A DNA stretch of 64,000 nt from Microbacterium testaceum StLB037 (GCF_000202635.1 NC_015125.1:1-64000); one strand, 5' to 3'; positions 22,099 through 30,788 are shown, counted from the stretch's first letter. The notes: generated by a model not told the origin, from the sequence alone. Numbers and translations: made by a program.

Positions 22099-23061
22099 TC
22101 AGCGCCCGCCCGGAGCGGCGCCCGCGGTCGGGGTGGTGGCGGTGTCGACGCGGACGCCGAGCGAGACGGTGTAGCCGGACGCGTTGTCGCCGGAGGTGGT
22201 GGCGAGCTGGAGCGCTCCCCCGTCGTCGCCGAAGACGTTGTCGCTGTCGAGCGAGACGCGCGTGAGGTTGGACGCCGAGGAGGGGTACAGGCTCGTGTCC
22301 GCGTAGACGACGTCGCACGTCTCTTTCGGCAGGGCGACCTGCGAGGTCGCGATCGCGTTGGAGGCGTCGGTGATGGCATCCACGCTCGGGTACACCTCGA
22401 AGTGGATGTGCGGCCACCGGCCGTCGTAGCAGCCGGGGAAGATCGAGGTGAACGACACCACGCCGTCGTCGCCGACGACCTGGACGCCGCGGAGGTACGT
22501 CTCGTTCTCGATGCCGGAGGAGTACATCGAGTAGTTCCCCTCGGTGTCGCAGTGCCAGACGTACACGGCGGCCCCGGTCATGGGCGTGTCGCCGTTCGCG
22601 GTGTCGAAGATCGTGAGGTTCAGGGTCATCGGGGTTCCCGCCGCTGTCGCGCCGCCGTCGAGGCTCGAGCGCAGATCGCTGCGGACGATTCCGGACTGCT
22701 CCAGGACGTCGGCGCCGTTGGATCCGTCTCCCGGGTAGGGGCCGGCGGTCTCGTCGGGGATCTCGCCGGCGGGCAGCGCGGCGGCCGAGGTCGTCGCCGA
22801 AGCGGTGGGGGTCGCCGACGCGGTCGCGGTCGGCGTGGCGGTCGTGGCGGTGGTCGTCCCGGTCGCGGCCGGGGTGCACGCGACCAGGGTGACGGCGCCG
22901 GCACCGAGGGCGACCAGCCCCAGGATCCCGCGGCGCGACACGAGTGTGCGGATGTCGAACGGCGCGCCCTGGTCGACGACGGGTTCGTCGGCCCGGTCGA
23001 GCAACCGCCCCTCGTATGCGGGACCTTCGGGGGTCATCTGGGTGTCGGGGATCCTGCTCAT
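22099..23061 (-). CDS. Tat-exported intradiol dioxygenase-like lipoprotein
   Basis: A 320-residue protein of the intradiol ring-cleavage dioxygenase fold. Residues 1-40 are cytoplasmic, then a twin-arginine signal SRRGILGLVALGAGAVTLVAC whose end is a lipobox (VAC), so it should be a Tat-exported lipoprotein. A Thr/Ala-rich linker follows, then the catalytic region: ETAGPYPGDGS, AAVYVWHCDTEGNYSMYS, FTSIFPGCYDGRWPHIHFEV. The WHCD...Y and RWPHIHF segments carry Tyr/His ligands typical of the Fe(III) site. Extracytoplasmic members of this family exist in actinobacteria; the substrate is unknown. Strong GGAGGCGACC site before ATG 23061. Adjacent to the tat genes, which fits its export route. Confidence 0.85.
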   Translation of the reverse strand: MSRIPDTQMTPEGPAYEGRLLDRADEPVVDQGAPFDIRTLVSRRGILGLVALGAGAVTLVACTPAATGTTTATTATPTATASATPTASATTSAAALPAGEIPDETAGPYPGDGSNGADVLEQSGIVRSDLRSSLDGGATAAGTPMTLNLTIFDTANGDTPMTGAAVYVWHCDTEGNYSMYSSGIENETYLRGVQVVGDDGVVSFTSIFPGCYDGRWPHIHFEVYPSVDAITDASNAIATSQVALPKETCDVVYADTSLYPSSASNLTRVSLDSDNVFGDDGGALQLATTSGDNASGYTVSLGVRVDTATTPTAGAAPGGR

Positions 23062-23214
23062 GGTCGCCTCCGGAGTCGGGGATGGTGTCGATGCACGACT
23101 CTGCGGGACTGACCCTCACCGGGACTTGACCGATCCTGTGCCCCAGCTATGCGACCTCGAACACGGGTCCCGCGGGCGATCCCCGTGTGAGGATGAGGAG
23201 ACGGGAGGTACACC

Positions 23215-23526
23215 ATGTCGGACACGCTGCACGCGGTCACGCTCGTCGTGGACATGCCCATCACCAAACTCGACGCCCTCGACGTCATCGCCTTCGCCGC
23301 CGACGGCGGCGTCGAGGACGCGGGCACCTCCCGCCCCCGGGTCTGGCTCGCGCCGCACGCCTGGGCCGAAGTCGAGATCCCGAAGTTCGCCGATCCCCCA
23401 CCCTTCGCGATCGACGTCTACTCCGACGTGTCGAGGGAGGTCGCGTGGGCGCAGGCACGGCGGCTGCACGACGCCCTCGAGAGACTGGGCTGGGAAGTCG
23501 AACCGCCCCGGGCGGGTGCCCGGTGA
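23215..23526 (+). CDS. conserved hypothetical protein, first gene of a two-component operon
   Basis: A 103-residue soluble protein I do not recognise. It starts MSDTLHAVTLVVDMPITKLDAL and has no signal peptide, membrane segment or metal motif; strand/helix alternation suggests a small alpha/beta fold. ATG 23215 follows a good GGGAGGT site. Its stop overlaps the GTG of the response regulator (GTGA), so the three genes 23215-25150 are translationally coupled. It may be an accessory or sensor partner of the two-component system, but that is only contextual. Confidence 0.75.
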   Translation: MSDTLHAVTLVVDMPITKLDALDVIAFAADGGVEDAGTSRPRVWLAPHAWAEVEIPKFADPPPFAIDVYSDVSREVAWAQARRLHDALERLGWEVEPPRAGAR

Positions 23527-24185
23527 CCTTTCCTCGGTTGCTCTACGTCGAGGACGACGCCGAGATCGCGGCAATGACCCTCGAAGTCCTGCGCGAGACC
23601 TACGAGGTGGTCCATGAGACGGACGGCACGACCGGCCGCGATCAGGCGCTCCGCGGCCGGTTCGACGTCATCCTGCTCGACCGACGGCTCCCCGGCCGCG
23701 ACGGCGCCGAGATCGTGCGCGACCTGCGCGCCGCGCACATGACGACCCCGGTGTTGATGCTGACGGCGCTCGGCGCCGTCTCCGACCGTGTGGAGGGTCT
23801 TGACGCCGGGGCCAACGACTACCTGCTGAAGCCGTTCGACTTCGACGAGCTCCTCGCGCGACTACGCGCGCTGTTGCGAGGATTCCGCGCCGAGGGTCGT
23901 CGCCGCGCCGTCGCCGACTGGACCTACCTTCCCGACACAGGCGTCGTCTATGGGCCCGGCGGCGCACGGGTCGCCCTCACCGCAACGGAGAACGCGGTGC
24001 TCGACCTGTTGTCGCGCAGCCCTGATCATGTCTTCTCGCGCGAGGAGATCGCGGGCGCGGTGTTCTCGTCACCGGAAGCGGTCACCACCGTCGACACCTA
24101 TGTGCACTACGTGCGCCGCAAGACCGCAACCGATGTCATCGAAACGGTCCGCAGCCGCGGCTACCGGGCAGGAGCGGAGCAGTGA
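23523..24185 (+). CDS. response regulator, OmpR/PhoB type
   Basis: A 220-residue DNA-binding response regulator. The receiver domain has acidic pair ED(D) at 10-12, phosphoacceptor D53 (ILLDRRLPG) and K103 (LLKPFDF). The C-terminal winged helix (about 125-218) has ALTATENAVLDLLSRSPDHV and VHYVRRKTATDVIETVRSRG(Y). GTG start overlaps the upstream stop by GTGA; its own stop overlaps the kinase start in the same way. Its targets are unknown; the convergent flavin electron-transfer operon is the nearest candidate outside its own operon. Confidence 0.93.
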   Translation: MTFPRLLYVEDDAEIAAMTLEVLRETYEVVHETDGTTGRDQALRGRFDVILLDRRLPGRDGAEIVRDLRAAHMTTPVLMLTALGAVSDRVEGLDAGANDYLLKPFDFDELLARLRALLRGFRAEGRRRAVADWTYLPDTGVVYGPGGARVALTATENAVLDLLSRSPDHVFSREEIAGAVFSSPEAVTTVDTYVHYVRRKTATDVIETVRSRGYRAGAEQ

Positions 24186-25150
24186 GCGTCGACGACGACC
24201 GTCGTATCGTCCACCGCTCGGCCGTGCGGGTGGGCACCCTGGTGGCGGGTGCCTCGGCCGTCGCGATCGCCGTCGGCGTCGGCATCCTGGTGTCCGTCCT
24301 CCTGACGCAGGCGCGCACCGAGGGCGGTGGGCACAGACCCTCACCCGGCGGGGTGGCCGGCGACCGGTTCGTGGTCGATCTCGACGACGTGCTGCCCTGG
24401 GTGCTCGCCCTCGGTGTCGCCGGCGTCGTCGTGCTCGGCGTGGTGGCGTGGGCCGCGGCCCGCTGGTCGGTCCGGCCCCTCGACGAGGCGCTGCGACGGC
24501 AGCGAGCGTTCGTCTCCGACGCCAGCCACGAGCTGCGCACACCTCTCACCGCACTGACGAGCCGTATCCAGATCGTCCAGCGACGCCAGAGCCGCGGCGA
24601 GGCGATCGACGAACCGCTCGAGCAGCTGCGCCGCGATGCGCAGGTCATGGACGACGTGCTGGCCGACATGCTGCTCACCGCCGAAGGAAGCGCGCACGCG
24701 GGTGCGGCCCGCGTCGACGAGAGCGTGCCGGCGGCCGTGTCCACGCTGGCCTCTCTCGCGACCGACGCGGGCGTCTCCCTGCGCGTCGGCGAGCTTCCCG
24801 ACGTCACGGTCGCCGTCCCCGCGGTCACGGTGGTGCGCATGTGCACGGCGCTGCTCGACAACGCGATCGGTCACACTCCCGCGGGGTCCGCGGTGACGAT
24901 CTCGGCCGTGGCCGAGTCGCACGACGTGGTGATCCGCGTCGCGGACACCGGCTCCGGCATCCGCGACGACGATCTCCCGCGCATCTTCAACCGCTTCGCG
25001 CGCGGGGCCGAGTCGGGCCGGCGCCGCGGCTTCGGCCTGGGCCTGTCCCTCGTTCGCGAGGCGGCGACACGCTACGGCGGACGCGTCGAGGTCGAGCGCA
25101 CGTCCGCCGCCGGAACCGTCTTCGCGCTGCACCTCCCCCGAGCACGCTGA
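24182..25150 (+). CDS. sensor histidine kinase
   Basis: A 322-residue membrane kinase, partner of the preceding regulator (4-bp overlap). Two helices at about residues 18-42 and 72-94 enclose a short 30-residue extracytoplasmic loop, too small for a classical sensor domain. Then H-box SDASHELRTPLTAL with H116, N-box LLDNAIGHTP, and G-boxes DTGSGI and RRGFGLGLSLVREAATRYGG. There is no obvious HAMP domain, only a short linker. The small loop suggests sensing in the membrane or through a partner. It converges with apbE, 10 bp apart. Confidence 0.92.
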   Translation: MSVDDDRRIVHRSAVRVGTLVAGASAVAIAVGVGILVSVLLTQARTEGGGHRPSPGGVAGDRFVVDLDDVLPWVLALGVAGVVVLGVVAWAAARWSVRPLDEALRRQRAFVSDASHELRTPLTALTSRIQIVQRRQSRGEAIDEPLEQLRRDAQVMDDVLADMLLTAEGSAHAGAARVDESVPAAVSTLASLATDAGVSLRVGELPDVTVAVPAVTVVRMCTALLDNAIGHTPAGSAVTISAVAESHDVVIRVADTGSGIRDDDLPRIFNRFARGAESGRRRGFGLGLSLVREAATRYGGRVEVERTSAAGTVFALHLPRAR

Positions 25151-25160
25151 GGGGGTGGGC

Positions 25161-25952
25161 TCAGCCGACCACCGTGTCGCGGAAGGCCGAGACCTCGATG
25201 CCGCCCGCGAACCGGCGGCTGCGACCGTGCTCCCATACGATTCCGGATGCCACCGGCGCCACCGGAAGCCACTCGAGGTCGTCGATCCCGGCGATGGCCG
25301 CCACCGTCGCCCACGCGTCGGCCGTGGTGAGGTCGTCGGCGATGACCGTCGCGCTCACGGGACCGGCGAGGTGCACGCCCGTGCGGGGATCGATCAGGTG
25401 CGCCCCGCGCTCGGCGGTGCCCGAGGTGGCGACGGCTCCGTCGACGACCTCGACCGTGGCCAGCAGCTCCCCCTCGTGCGTGGGGTGCGCGATGCCGACA
25501 CGCCAGACGTGCGAACTGGTCGCGGCGGTGCGCAGGCGCATGTCACCGCCGACATTGACGCCGACCGCCTCGATCCCGCCGTTCTCGAGCAAGGCGTCGA
25601 AGGCCTGCGCCGCGGCATCCGTCGACCATCCCTTGACGTAGCCGGTGGGATCGAACCATCCACGCCAGTGCGCGTCGAAGCGACCCCCGCTGCGCTCGCG
25701 CAGGTCGCGGCACCGTTCCGCCACCTCGGCCACCCGCGGGTCGATCGCACCGAGCTCGAGTTCCTCGTCACGGAGCCGGGAGATGTCGGAGTCGTCTCGG
25801 TAGGTCGAGAACACGCGCTCGTCGTCGCGCAAGCGTTGTATGCACGCAGAGACCGCGGCACCGACGTCGCCGTCGCGCCGCGCGGCGCCGAGGACAGTGA
25901 TCGAGGCCACGGTGCCCATGACGGGGGCGGTGACGGTGAAGGCGGCACTCAT
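25161..25952 (-). CDS. apbE: FAD:protein FMN transferase
   Basis: Attaches FMN covalently to a Ser/Thr of an exported flavoprotein. 263 residues with the family's typical segments: VMGTVASITV at the start, STYRDDSDISRL, DPTGYVKGWSTD(A), GIEAVGVNVGGDMRL, ATSGTAERGAHLIDPRTG and ADDLTTADAWAT. No signal peptide is visible, so flavinylation may occur inside or the start may be misplaced. Its start overlaps the stop of the FMN-binding protein by 4 bp (ATGA), and that protein carries the target motif SGAT. Together with the ferric-reductase-like gene this is one operon. Confidence 0.93.
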   Translation of the reverse strand: MSAAFTVTAPVMGTVASITVLGAARRDGDVGAAVSACIQRLRDDERVFSTYRDDSDISRLRDEELELGAIDPRVAEVAERCRDLRERSGGRFDAHWRGWFDPTGYVKGWSTDAAAQAFDALLENGGIEAVGVNVGGDMRLRTAATSSHVWRVGIAHPTHEGELLATVEVVDGAVATSGTAERGAHLIDPRTGVHLAGPVSATVIADDLTTADAWATVAAIAGIDDLEWLPVAPVASGIVWEHGRSRRFAGGIEVSAFRDTVVG

Positions 25953-26470
25953 CCGCGGGCCTGGTCGAGGGCGGACTGCAGCGAGGTGCGGTACCCGGTA
26001 CTGGTGTAGGTGGCACCCGAAACCATGTCGACCTGGGCGCTCTGGGCCTGCACGGTCTCCTTCACCAGGACGGGGAGCGCCCGGGAGTTGATCTGCTGGT
26101 CACGCCCGCTTTCGGAGGGGTACCGCGGCACCTGCACGTCGGTGATCACTCCCTGCGACACGGTGATCTGCACCTGCACCGCCCCGTAGCGCGTGTTCAC
26201 CGCTTGCCCCGTGTACGTGCCGTCGGTGAGGCCGCTCGACGAGGTCTGCATGGTCGAGCCGCTCGAGCTCGAGCCGCTCGTCGTCGAGCCGGAGGAGGCG
26301 GATGCCGAGGGGCTCGGCGTGGTCGTCGTGGTCTTCGGAGCCGTCGCGACACCCGACGAAGGGGCGTCGGCGAGAGCGCTCGTCGACTCGGGAACCGTCG
26401 AGGTGCGGTAGCTGAACAGCAGCACGAGGCCGGTGACGGTCGCCATGAGGGCGTAGACGATCTTCTTCAT
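25949..26470 (-). CDS. FMN-binding domain protein, ApbE substrate
   Basis: A 173-residue exported or anchored flavoprotein. One N-terminal helix (about 4-20), a Ser/Thr-rich linker of about 55 residues, and an FMN-bind domain (about 83-172). The motif SGATYTS (151-157) contains the Thr that ApbE enzymes flavinylate, T154. ATG 26470 follows GAGGAG. It lies between the ferric-reductase-like membrane protein and apbE, so it likely accepts electrons from the former on the outer membrane face. The final acceptor is not evident. Confidence 0.92.
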   Translation of the reverse strand: MKKIVYALMATVTGLVLLFSYRTSTVPESTSALADAPSSGVATAPKTTTTTPSPSASASSGSTTSGSSSSGSTMQTSSSGLTDGTYTGQAVNTRYGAVQVQITVSQGVITDVQVPRYPSESGRDQQINSRALPVLVKETVQAQSAQVDMVSGATYTSTGYRTSLQSALDQARG

Positions 26471-26480
26471 CGGGGTCTCC

Positions 26481-27911
26481 TCAGACGGTGAAGGCTTCGA
26501 GGTGGACGCGCTCCGCGAGGACGCCCGCACGGCGCAGGTCGGCGCGCACGGCATCCATCCACGGCTGGGGCCCGCACAGGAACACGTCGGTGTCGGCGGG
26601 TCGCGGCGAGACGTAACGGATGAGGTCGGCCCCGGCCCACTGCGCGTGCGAGCTCGGCAACCACGAGGAGGCGGTGTGCGCCCGCGGTCCCGGAAGCGGC
26701 GCATGCCGCAGACCACGCTCCCGCACGAGGCGGTCGATGGCCTCGGCGCGCAGGGCGTCACCGGCGGTGTGGTCGCGCACGATGAGCGTCGCCTCGCCCG
26801 GTGCCCAGTCGGCTCCTTCGAGCATCGCGAGCAGCGGCGCGACGCCCGCACCGGCGCCGATCATGAGCAGGTGACCGCCGCGGCGTTCGTCGGCGGTCAT
26901 CGTTCCGTACGGCCCCTCGATGAGCACCCGCGTGCCGGGGCGGAGCGCGGCGAGCCGCTGTGTGCCGTCGCCGACGAAACGGGCCGAGATGACGAGCTCC
27001 CCGCCGGCCGGGTCAGTGGAGAGAGAGAAAGGGTGTCCGCGCGTCCAGCCCGCGCCGTCGAGGAAGCGCCAGACGAAGAACTGACCGCCGCGGGCCTTCA
27101 GGGCGTCGATCCGGCGCCCGGTCATGCGCACCGAGACACCGCTCCGACCGTCGCGCTCGACAGCGCTGACCCGGATGCCGTGGCGCAGCGACCTCGCCAG
27201 CGGAAGCCCGAGGCGGAAGACGACGACCGTCGCCGCGGTCACTGCCCACATCGCCCACCAGTAGACGGTGGCGGCGGGCGAGACGGTAAAGTCGGCGCCC
27301 GTCCACAGCATGTGCGGAATGGCGAGGCCGAGGCCGAGGTAGCCGTACAGGTGCAGCAGGTGCCACGACTCGTACCGCAGACGCGTGCGCGCCTTGCGCA
27401 CCGAGGTGACCACGACCAGCAGCAGCAGTCCGGTCCCCGCGGTCGCCAGCAGCATGCCCGGGTAGTCCCACACGAACTGCCACGCCTGCTCGAGGGGGTT
27501 GATGCCCGCCTGCACCGCGTACCCCAGAATCTGCAGGGTGATGTGCGCCGTGAAGAGCGCGAACGACCAGAAGCCGACGATGCGGTGCATGCGGGTGATG
27601 CCGTCGCGACCGAAGCCGCGCTCGAACAGCGGCACGCGCGCCATGAGCAGCACCTGGTAGAAGAGCAGGTTCGCGGATGCCAGGCCCGCGGCGCGACCGA
27701 GAGCGTTGAGCGAGTCCGCTCCCCCGGCCAGCAGCGACTGCACCTCGCCGCCCGCGACCCACACGGCCACGACGACGAGGCTCGTCGCCCAGATGACGAC
27801 GATCGCCGCGAGGTTCCAGATGGCCCGGGAGTTCGGCGTGCGCCGCGGGACACGGCGAGCGCCGCGCACGGCGGCGGCGGGCGGGGCGGCGAGGGCGGGT
27901 GCTGCGGTCAT
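26481..27911 (-). CDS. ferric-reductase-like transmembrane oxidoreductase
   Basis: A 476-residue membrane flavocytochrome of the ferric reductase/NADPH oxidase type. About six helices in residues 20-240 carry paired His ligands for heme (HRIVGFWSFALFTAH and SWHLLHLYGYLGLG...PH). The cytosolic half has the FAD motif GHPFSLST, the nucleotide-binding LLMIGAGAGVAPLLAML and the C-terminal VFLCGPQPWMDAVR. Electrons should move from NAD(P)H through FAD and heme to the outside, where the FMN protein encoded next could receive them. I chose ATG 27911; an ORF extension to 28004 lacks conservation. First gene of an operon with the FMN-bind protein and apbE. Confidence 0.9.
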   Translation of the reverse strand: MTAAPALAAPPAAAVRGARRVPRRTPNSRAIWNLAAIVVIWATSLVVVAVWVAGGEVQSLLAGGADSLNALGRAAGLASANLLFYQVLLMARVPLFERGFGRDGITRMHRIVGFWSFALFTAHITLQILGYAVQAGINPLEQAWQFVWDYPGMLLATAGTGLLLLVVVTSVRKARTRLRYESWHLLHLYGYLGLGLAIPHMLWTGADFTVSPAATVYWWAMWAVTAATVVVFRLGLPLARSLRHGIRVSAVERDGRSGVSVRMTGRRIDALKARGGQFFVWRFLDGAGWTRGHPFSLSTDPAGGELVISARFVGDGTQRLAALRPGTRVLIEGPYGTMTADERRGGHLLMIGAGAGVAPLLAMLEGADWAPGEATLIVRDHTAGDALRAEAIDRLVRERGLRHAPLPGPRAHTASSWLPSSHAQWAGADLIRYVSPRPADTDVFLCGPQPWMDAVRADLRRAGVLAERVHLEAFTV

Positions 27912-28064
27912 GCGCTCAGCGTGCGGGAGGACTCCCCAGACGGCTCCAAGAATGCCGACGAGCGGGCTGATACATAGGGAACGCCTAGCTTCGGGCTTGC
28001 CCAAGGGGACATGTCGGCTTCGCGCTTCGGACCCGCGCGCGGCCGGGGGGACGCGCGCCTCGCG

Positions 28065-28439
28065 CTACCTCACGCCAGGAGTTCTGAAGAGATTCACGAC
28101 GTTGCCGTCGGGGTCGCGGATCAGAGCCGACCGATTTCCCCACGGCATCGTGGTCGGTTCGAGGACGATGTCCTCACCCTCGAGCGGGAGTGCGGCGAAC
28201 GCGGCATCGACGTCGTCGACCTCGAACTCGATGAACACGGATCGGTTGGCGGCGGGGACGAGAGCCCCGTCGAGCATTGCGACCGTGGCGGTGCTCGCGA
28301 TCGCGAGCTTCGCCCCCGGGCCGCTGAACTGCGCGAAGACGGCAGCGGGGCGCTCTGCCTGCTGGCCGGTGACCCGTTCGTAGAAGGCGACGAGAGCGTC
28401 GAGGTCGTCGGTGACGATACGGAGGGAGGCGAACGGCAT
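28065..28439 (-). CDS. VOC/glyoxalase-family protein
   Basis: A 124-residue single-module vicinal oxygen chelate protein. It shows FASLRIVTDDLDALVAFYERVTG at the start and the closing motif SALIRDPDGNVVNLF. Residues that would bind metal are not all evident, so it may be an enzyme or a binding/resistance protein. ATG 28439 follows GAAGGAA; upstream residues in the frame are not conserved. It lies between the reductase operon and the WYL regulator gene on the same strand, 93 bp downstream of the latter. Substrate unknown. Confidence 0.85.
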   Translation of the reverse strand: MPFASLRIVTDDLDALVAFYERVTGQQAERPAAVFAQFSGPGAKLAIASTATVAMLDGALVPAANRSVFIEFEVDDVDAAFAALPLEGEDIVLEPTTMPWGNRSALIRDPDGNVVNLFRTPGVR

Positions 28440-28532
28440 GGGATTCCTTCGGATGAGGTGACGAGTTGAACGCCTCAGCCTCACCGATGGTCGCGACACC
28501 GTCCTGTCGGTCTTTCCTGAAGTCCGTCGAGA

Positions 28533-29228
28533 TCAGTCCTCGACCACCGACCGCAAACGCCCGTAGAGGATCCCGAGGTCCGCGGCCCGGACGGCTCGTT
28601 GCGCGGGGCGCTCCTCGGTCACCTCGATCGACAGCATCCGGTCTCCCCGGAACGCGCGCACCCCGTCACGCAGCCGACACCAGGCGATGAGATACCACTG
28701 CCTCTCCTTTCTGATGGACCCCAACGGTTCGACATCGCGAAAGGACTCGGCTCCGTTCGCGTCCTGGTAGCGGAGACGCACGACCCGGTCGGCGCGCAAG
28801 GCCGCGGCGAACTCGGGCGGCACGACGACTTCGTCCTCGCTCTCCAGGAAGTGGACGCGCGAAGCCGAGGCTCTCGCGCGGGCCGCGTCGCCGTCCGGCA
28901 TGACCGCGAGAATCTTGCGGGCCGCCGTCCGCGCGGACTGTCGAAAAGGACTGCGCCCGAGGGTGCCGAGCCCGATCAGCACCGCCAGCGCCTCGTCGAG
29001 CGTGAACCCCGCCGGCCCCAGCGTCGCGGACGCGTCGATGACGTACCCACCGGTGCGGCCGGGTTCCGCCCAGATCGGCACGCCCGACTCTTGGAGAGCC
29101 GAAAGGTCGCGCTCGATGGTGCGGACCGACACCTCAAACCGCTCCGCGAGACGGCGGGCGCTGCGGGGCCGCGGCGAGGCGGCCCGCAGTTCCTCCACCA
29201 GCCCGTAGAGCCGATCCGTGCGATTCAC
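28533..29228 (-). CDS. YafY-type transcriptional regulator with HTH and WYL domain
   Basis: A 231-residue regulator. An N-terminal HTH of the HTH_11/DeoR type (about 1-60: RSARRLAERFEVSVRTIERDLSAL) is followed by a WYL domain (about 140-215) with QWYLIAWCRLRDGVRAFRGDR. WYL domains bind ligands or nucleic acid. The GTG start at 29228 has a GGGG site 4-7 nt upstream. It is transcribed after the SDR gene, which ends 47 bp upstream, and before the VOC gene; it may control one or both. Confidence 0.88.
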   Translation of the reverse strand: MNRTDRLYGLVEELRAASPRPRSARRLAERFEVSVRTIERDLSALQESGVPIWAEPGRTGGYVIDASATLGPAGFTLDEALAVLIGLGTLGRSPFRQSARTAARKILAVMPDGDAARARASASRVHFLESEDEVVVPPEFAAALRADRVVRLRYQDANGAESFRDVEPLGSIRKERQWYLIAWCRLRDGVRAFRGDRMLSIEVTEERPAQRAVRAADLGILYGRLRSVVED

Positions 29229-29275
29229 GTCCCCATCATCCGCCACGTCACACGTGCCGTGAGGACGGGAGCCGA

Positions 29276-30103
29276 TCAGTCGTCGAGATCCACCAGTACG
29301 GCGCTGCGCTCCCACAGCTGCCGGGCGATCATCGGATCGTCGGCCAGCCGGCTCGTGCGAGCGGGCTTGTTGTTGGCGTAGAAGCCGCCGGGCTCCCAGT
29401 CGATGCCGGGCTTGCCGAGGGCGAGCCACGTCAGGCGCGCGCCGCCCACCGCGGTCGAGGTCATGAGGCTCTTCGCCAACGGGCCGCCGTAGAGGAACTT
29501 CCACGGACCGCCGCTGGACGCGCCGAAATTGGAGGCGATCACCCCGGGGTGGAACGCCGCAGCCGACAGGCCGAACTCGCCGAACCGACGGTGGAGTTCC
29601 TTGGTGAACAGCACGTTGGCGAGCTTCCCATTGCCGTACGCAGCGGTCGACGAGTACCGCCTCTCGCCCTGCAGATCGTTGATGTCGAAGCGCGGGAAGA
29701 GCTTCGCGGCGGCGCTCGAGGTCTGGATGACGGACGCCTGCGACTGGAGCAGCCGCTCGAGAAGCAGATTGGTGAGCAGGAAGGGCGCGAGGTGGTTGAC
29801 CTGGAAGGTCGTCTCGTAGCCGTCCTTCGTCAGGGTGCGCTCGCCGAAGACGCCGCCGGCGTTGTTGGCGAGGACGTCGATACGCGGGTACCTCTCGAGG
29901 AGGGATGCCGCGAGCTCCCGCACCTGCGCCAGGTCGCTGAAGTCCGCGACGAACGAGTCGACGCCGAGGGAGCGGGCGACCCGAGCGGTCTTCTCCGGGT
30001 TCCGACCGACGACGACGACCTCCTCGCCGACCTGCACGAGCTGCTTCGCGGACGCGGCGCCGATGCCGTCGCTGGCGCCGGTGATGACGATGGTGCGGGT
30101 CAT
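29276..30103 (-). CDS. short-chain dehydrogenase/reductase
   Basis: A 275-residue SDR of the retinol-dehydrogenase-like group. Rossmann motif TGASDGIGAASAKQL (about 8-22), NNAGG near 84, and the catalytic segment SSAAAKLFPRFD with Tyr in YGNGKLAN (YxxxK, Y about 159). A preference for NADP(H) is possible because of the Arg in VVGRNPEK. ATG 30103 has a strong AGGAGG site. The WYL regulator gene follows on the same strand. Substrate unknown. Confidence 0.9.
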   Translation of the reverse strand: MTRTIVITGASDGIGAASAKQLVQVGEEVVVVGRNPEKTARVARSLGVDSFVADFSDLAQVRELAASLLERYPRIDVLANNAGGVFGERTLTKDGYETTFQVNHLAPFLLTNLLLERLLQSQASVIQTSSAAAKLFPRFDINDLQGERRYSSTAAYGNGKLANVLFTKELHRRFGEFGLSAAAFHPGVIASNFGASSGGPWKFLYGGPLAKSLMTSTAVGGARLTWLALGKPGIDWEPGGFYANNKPARTSRLADDPMIARQLWERSAVLVDLDD

Positions 30104-30291
30104 GCGAACCTCCTGGTCGATGTGCGCCACGCTAACGCGGGCACCGAGGAGAACCGCGGGGCTTGCCCTCGGCATCCGCACCTCCCCGGAACTCACAGCC
30201 CGCTCCCAGCCCCGCGGGACCAAATCAGCGGGGCGCGACGTTCTTACCCATGTCGCCCGCTCCAGAGCGACACGACGAGAGGATACGAACC

Positions 30292-30750
30292 GTGAGCACG
30301 GAGTACCGGAAGACGTCGGAGGCGCTGAGCCGCCTCACCGACCACCAGTTCGCCGTCACGCAGGACGACGCCACCGAACCGCCGTTCCGCAACGAGTACT
30401 GGGACAACCACGAGGACGGCATCTACGTCGATGTCGTGTCAGGACAGCCGCTGTTCTCCTCGACCGACAAGTTCGAGAGCGGTTCGGGCTGGCCGAGCTT
30501 CACGAAGCCCATCGACGACGCAGCCGTCGTGGAGAAGACCGACCGGAGCCTCTGGATGACGCGCACGGAGGTGCGCTCGGCCGGGGCCGATAGCCACCTC
30601 GGTCATCTGTTCGACGACGGCCCGCACGATGCCGGCGGGCTGAGATACTGCATGAACTCGGCTGCCCTCCGCTTCGTGCCCGTCGCCGAACTCGAGGAAC
30701 AGGGCTACGGCGCCTACCTCTCGCTGTTCCCGGAGAGCCGAGCCTCATGA
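30292..30750 (+). CDS. msrB: peptide-methionine (R)-S-oxide reductase MsrB
   Basis: Repairs the R form of methionine sulfoxide. 152 residues. Catalytic C120 in [20 protein letters not shown] substrate loop (63-70) and DSHLGHLF. Both CxxC pairs that bind zinc in many MsrB proteins are replaced (VVSG near 48-51 and SAGA near 96-99), and the resolving cysteine position in SGxGWPSF is Ser65. It is therefore a zinc-free MsrB with a single cysteine. GTG 30292 follows GAGAGGA. Its stop overlaps a possible msrA start (ATGA), so both form one operon. Confidence 0.93.
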   Translation: MSTEYRKTSEALSRLTDHQFAVTQDDATEPPFRNEYWDNHEDGIYVDVVSGQPLFSSTDKFESGSGWPSFTKPIDDAAVVEKTDRSLWMTRTEVRSAGADSHLGHLFDDGPHDAGGLRYCMNSAALRFVPVAELEEQGYGAYLSLFPESRAS

Positions 30751-30788
30751 ACCTCTTTCCGTTCCGCAACCGCAAAAGGAGCACCACC

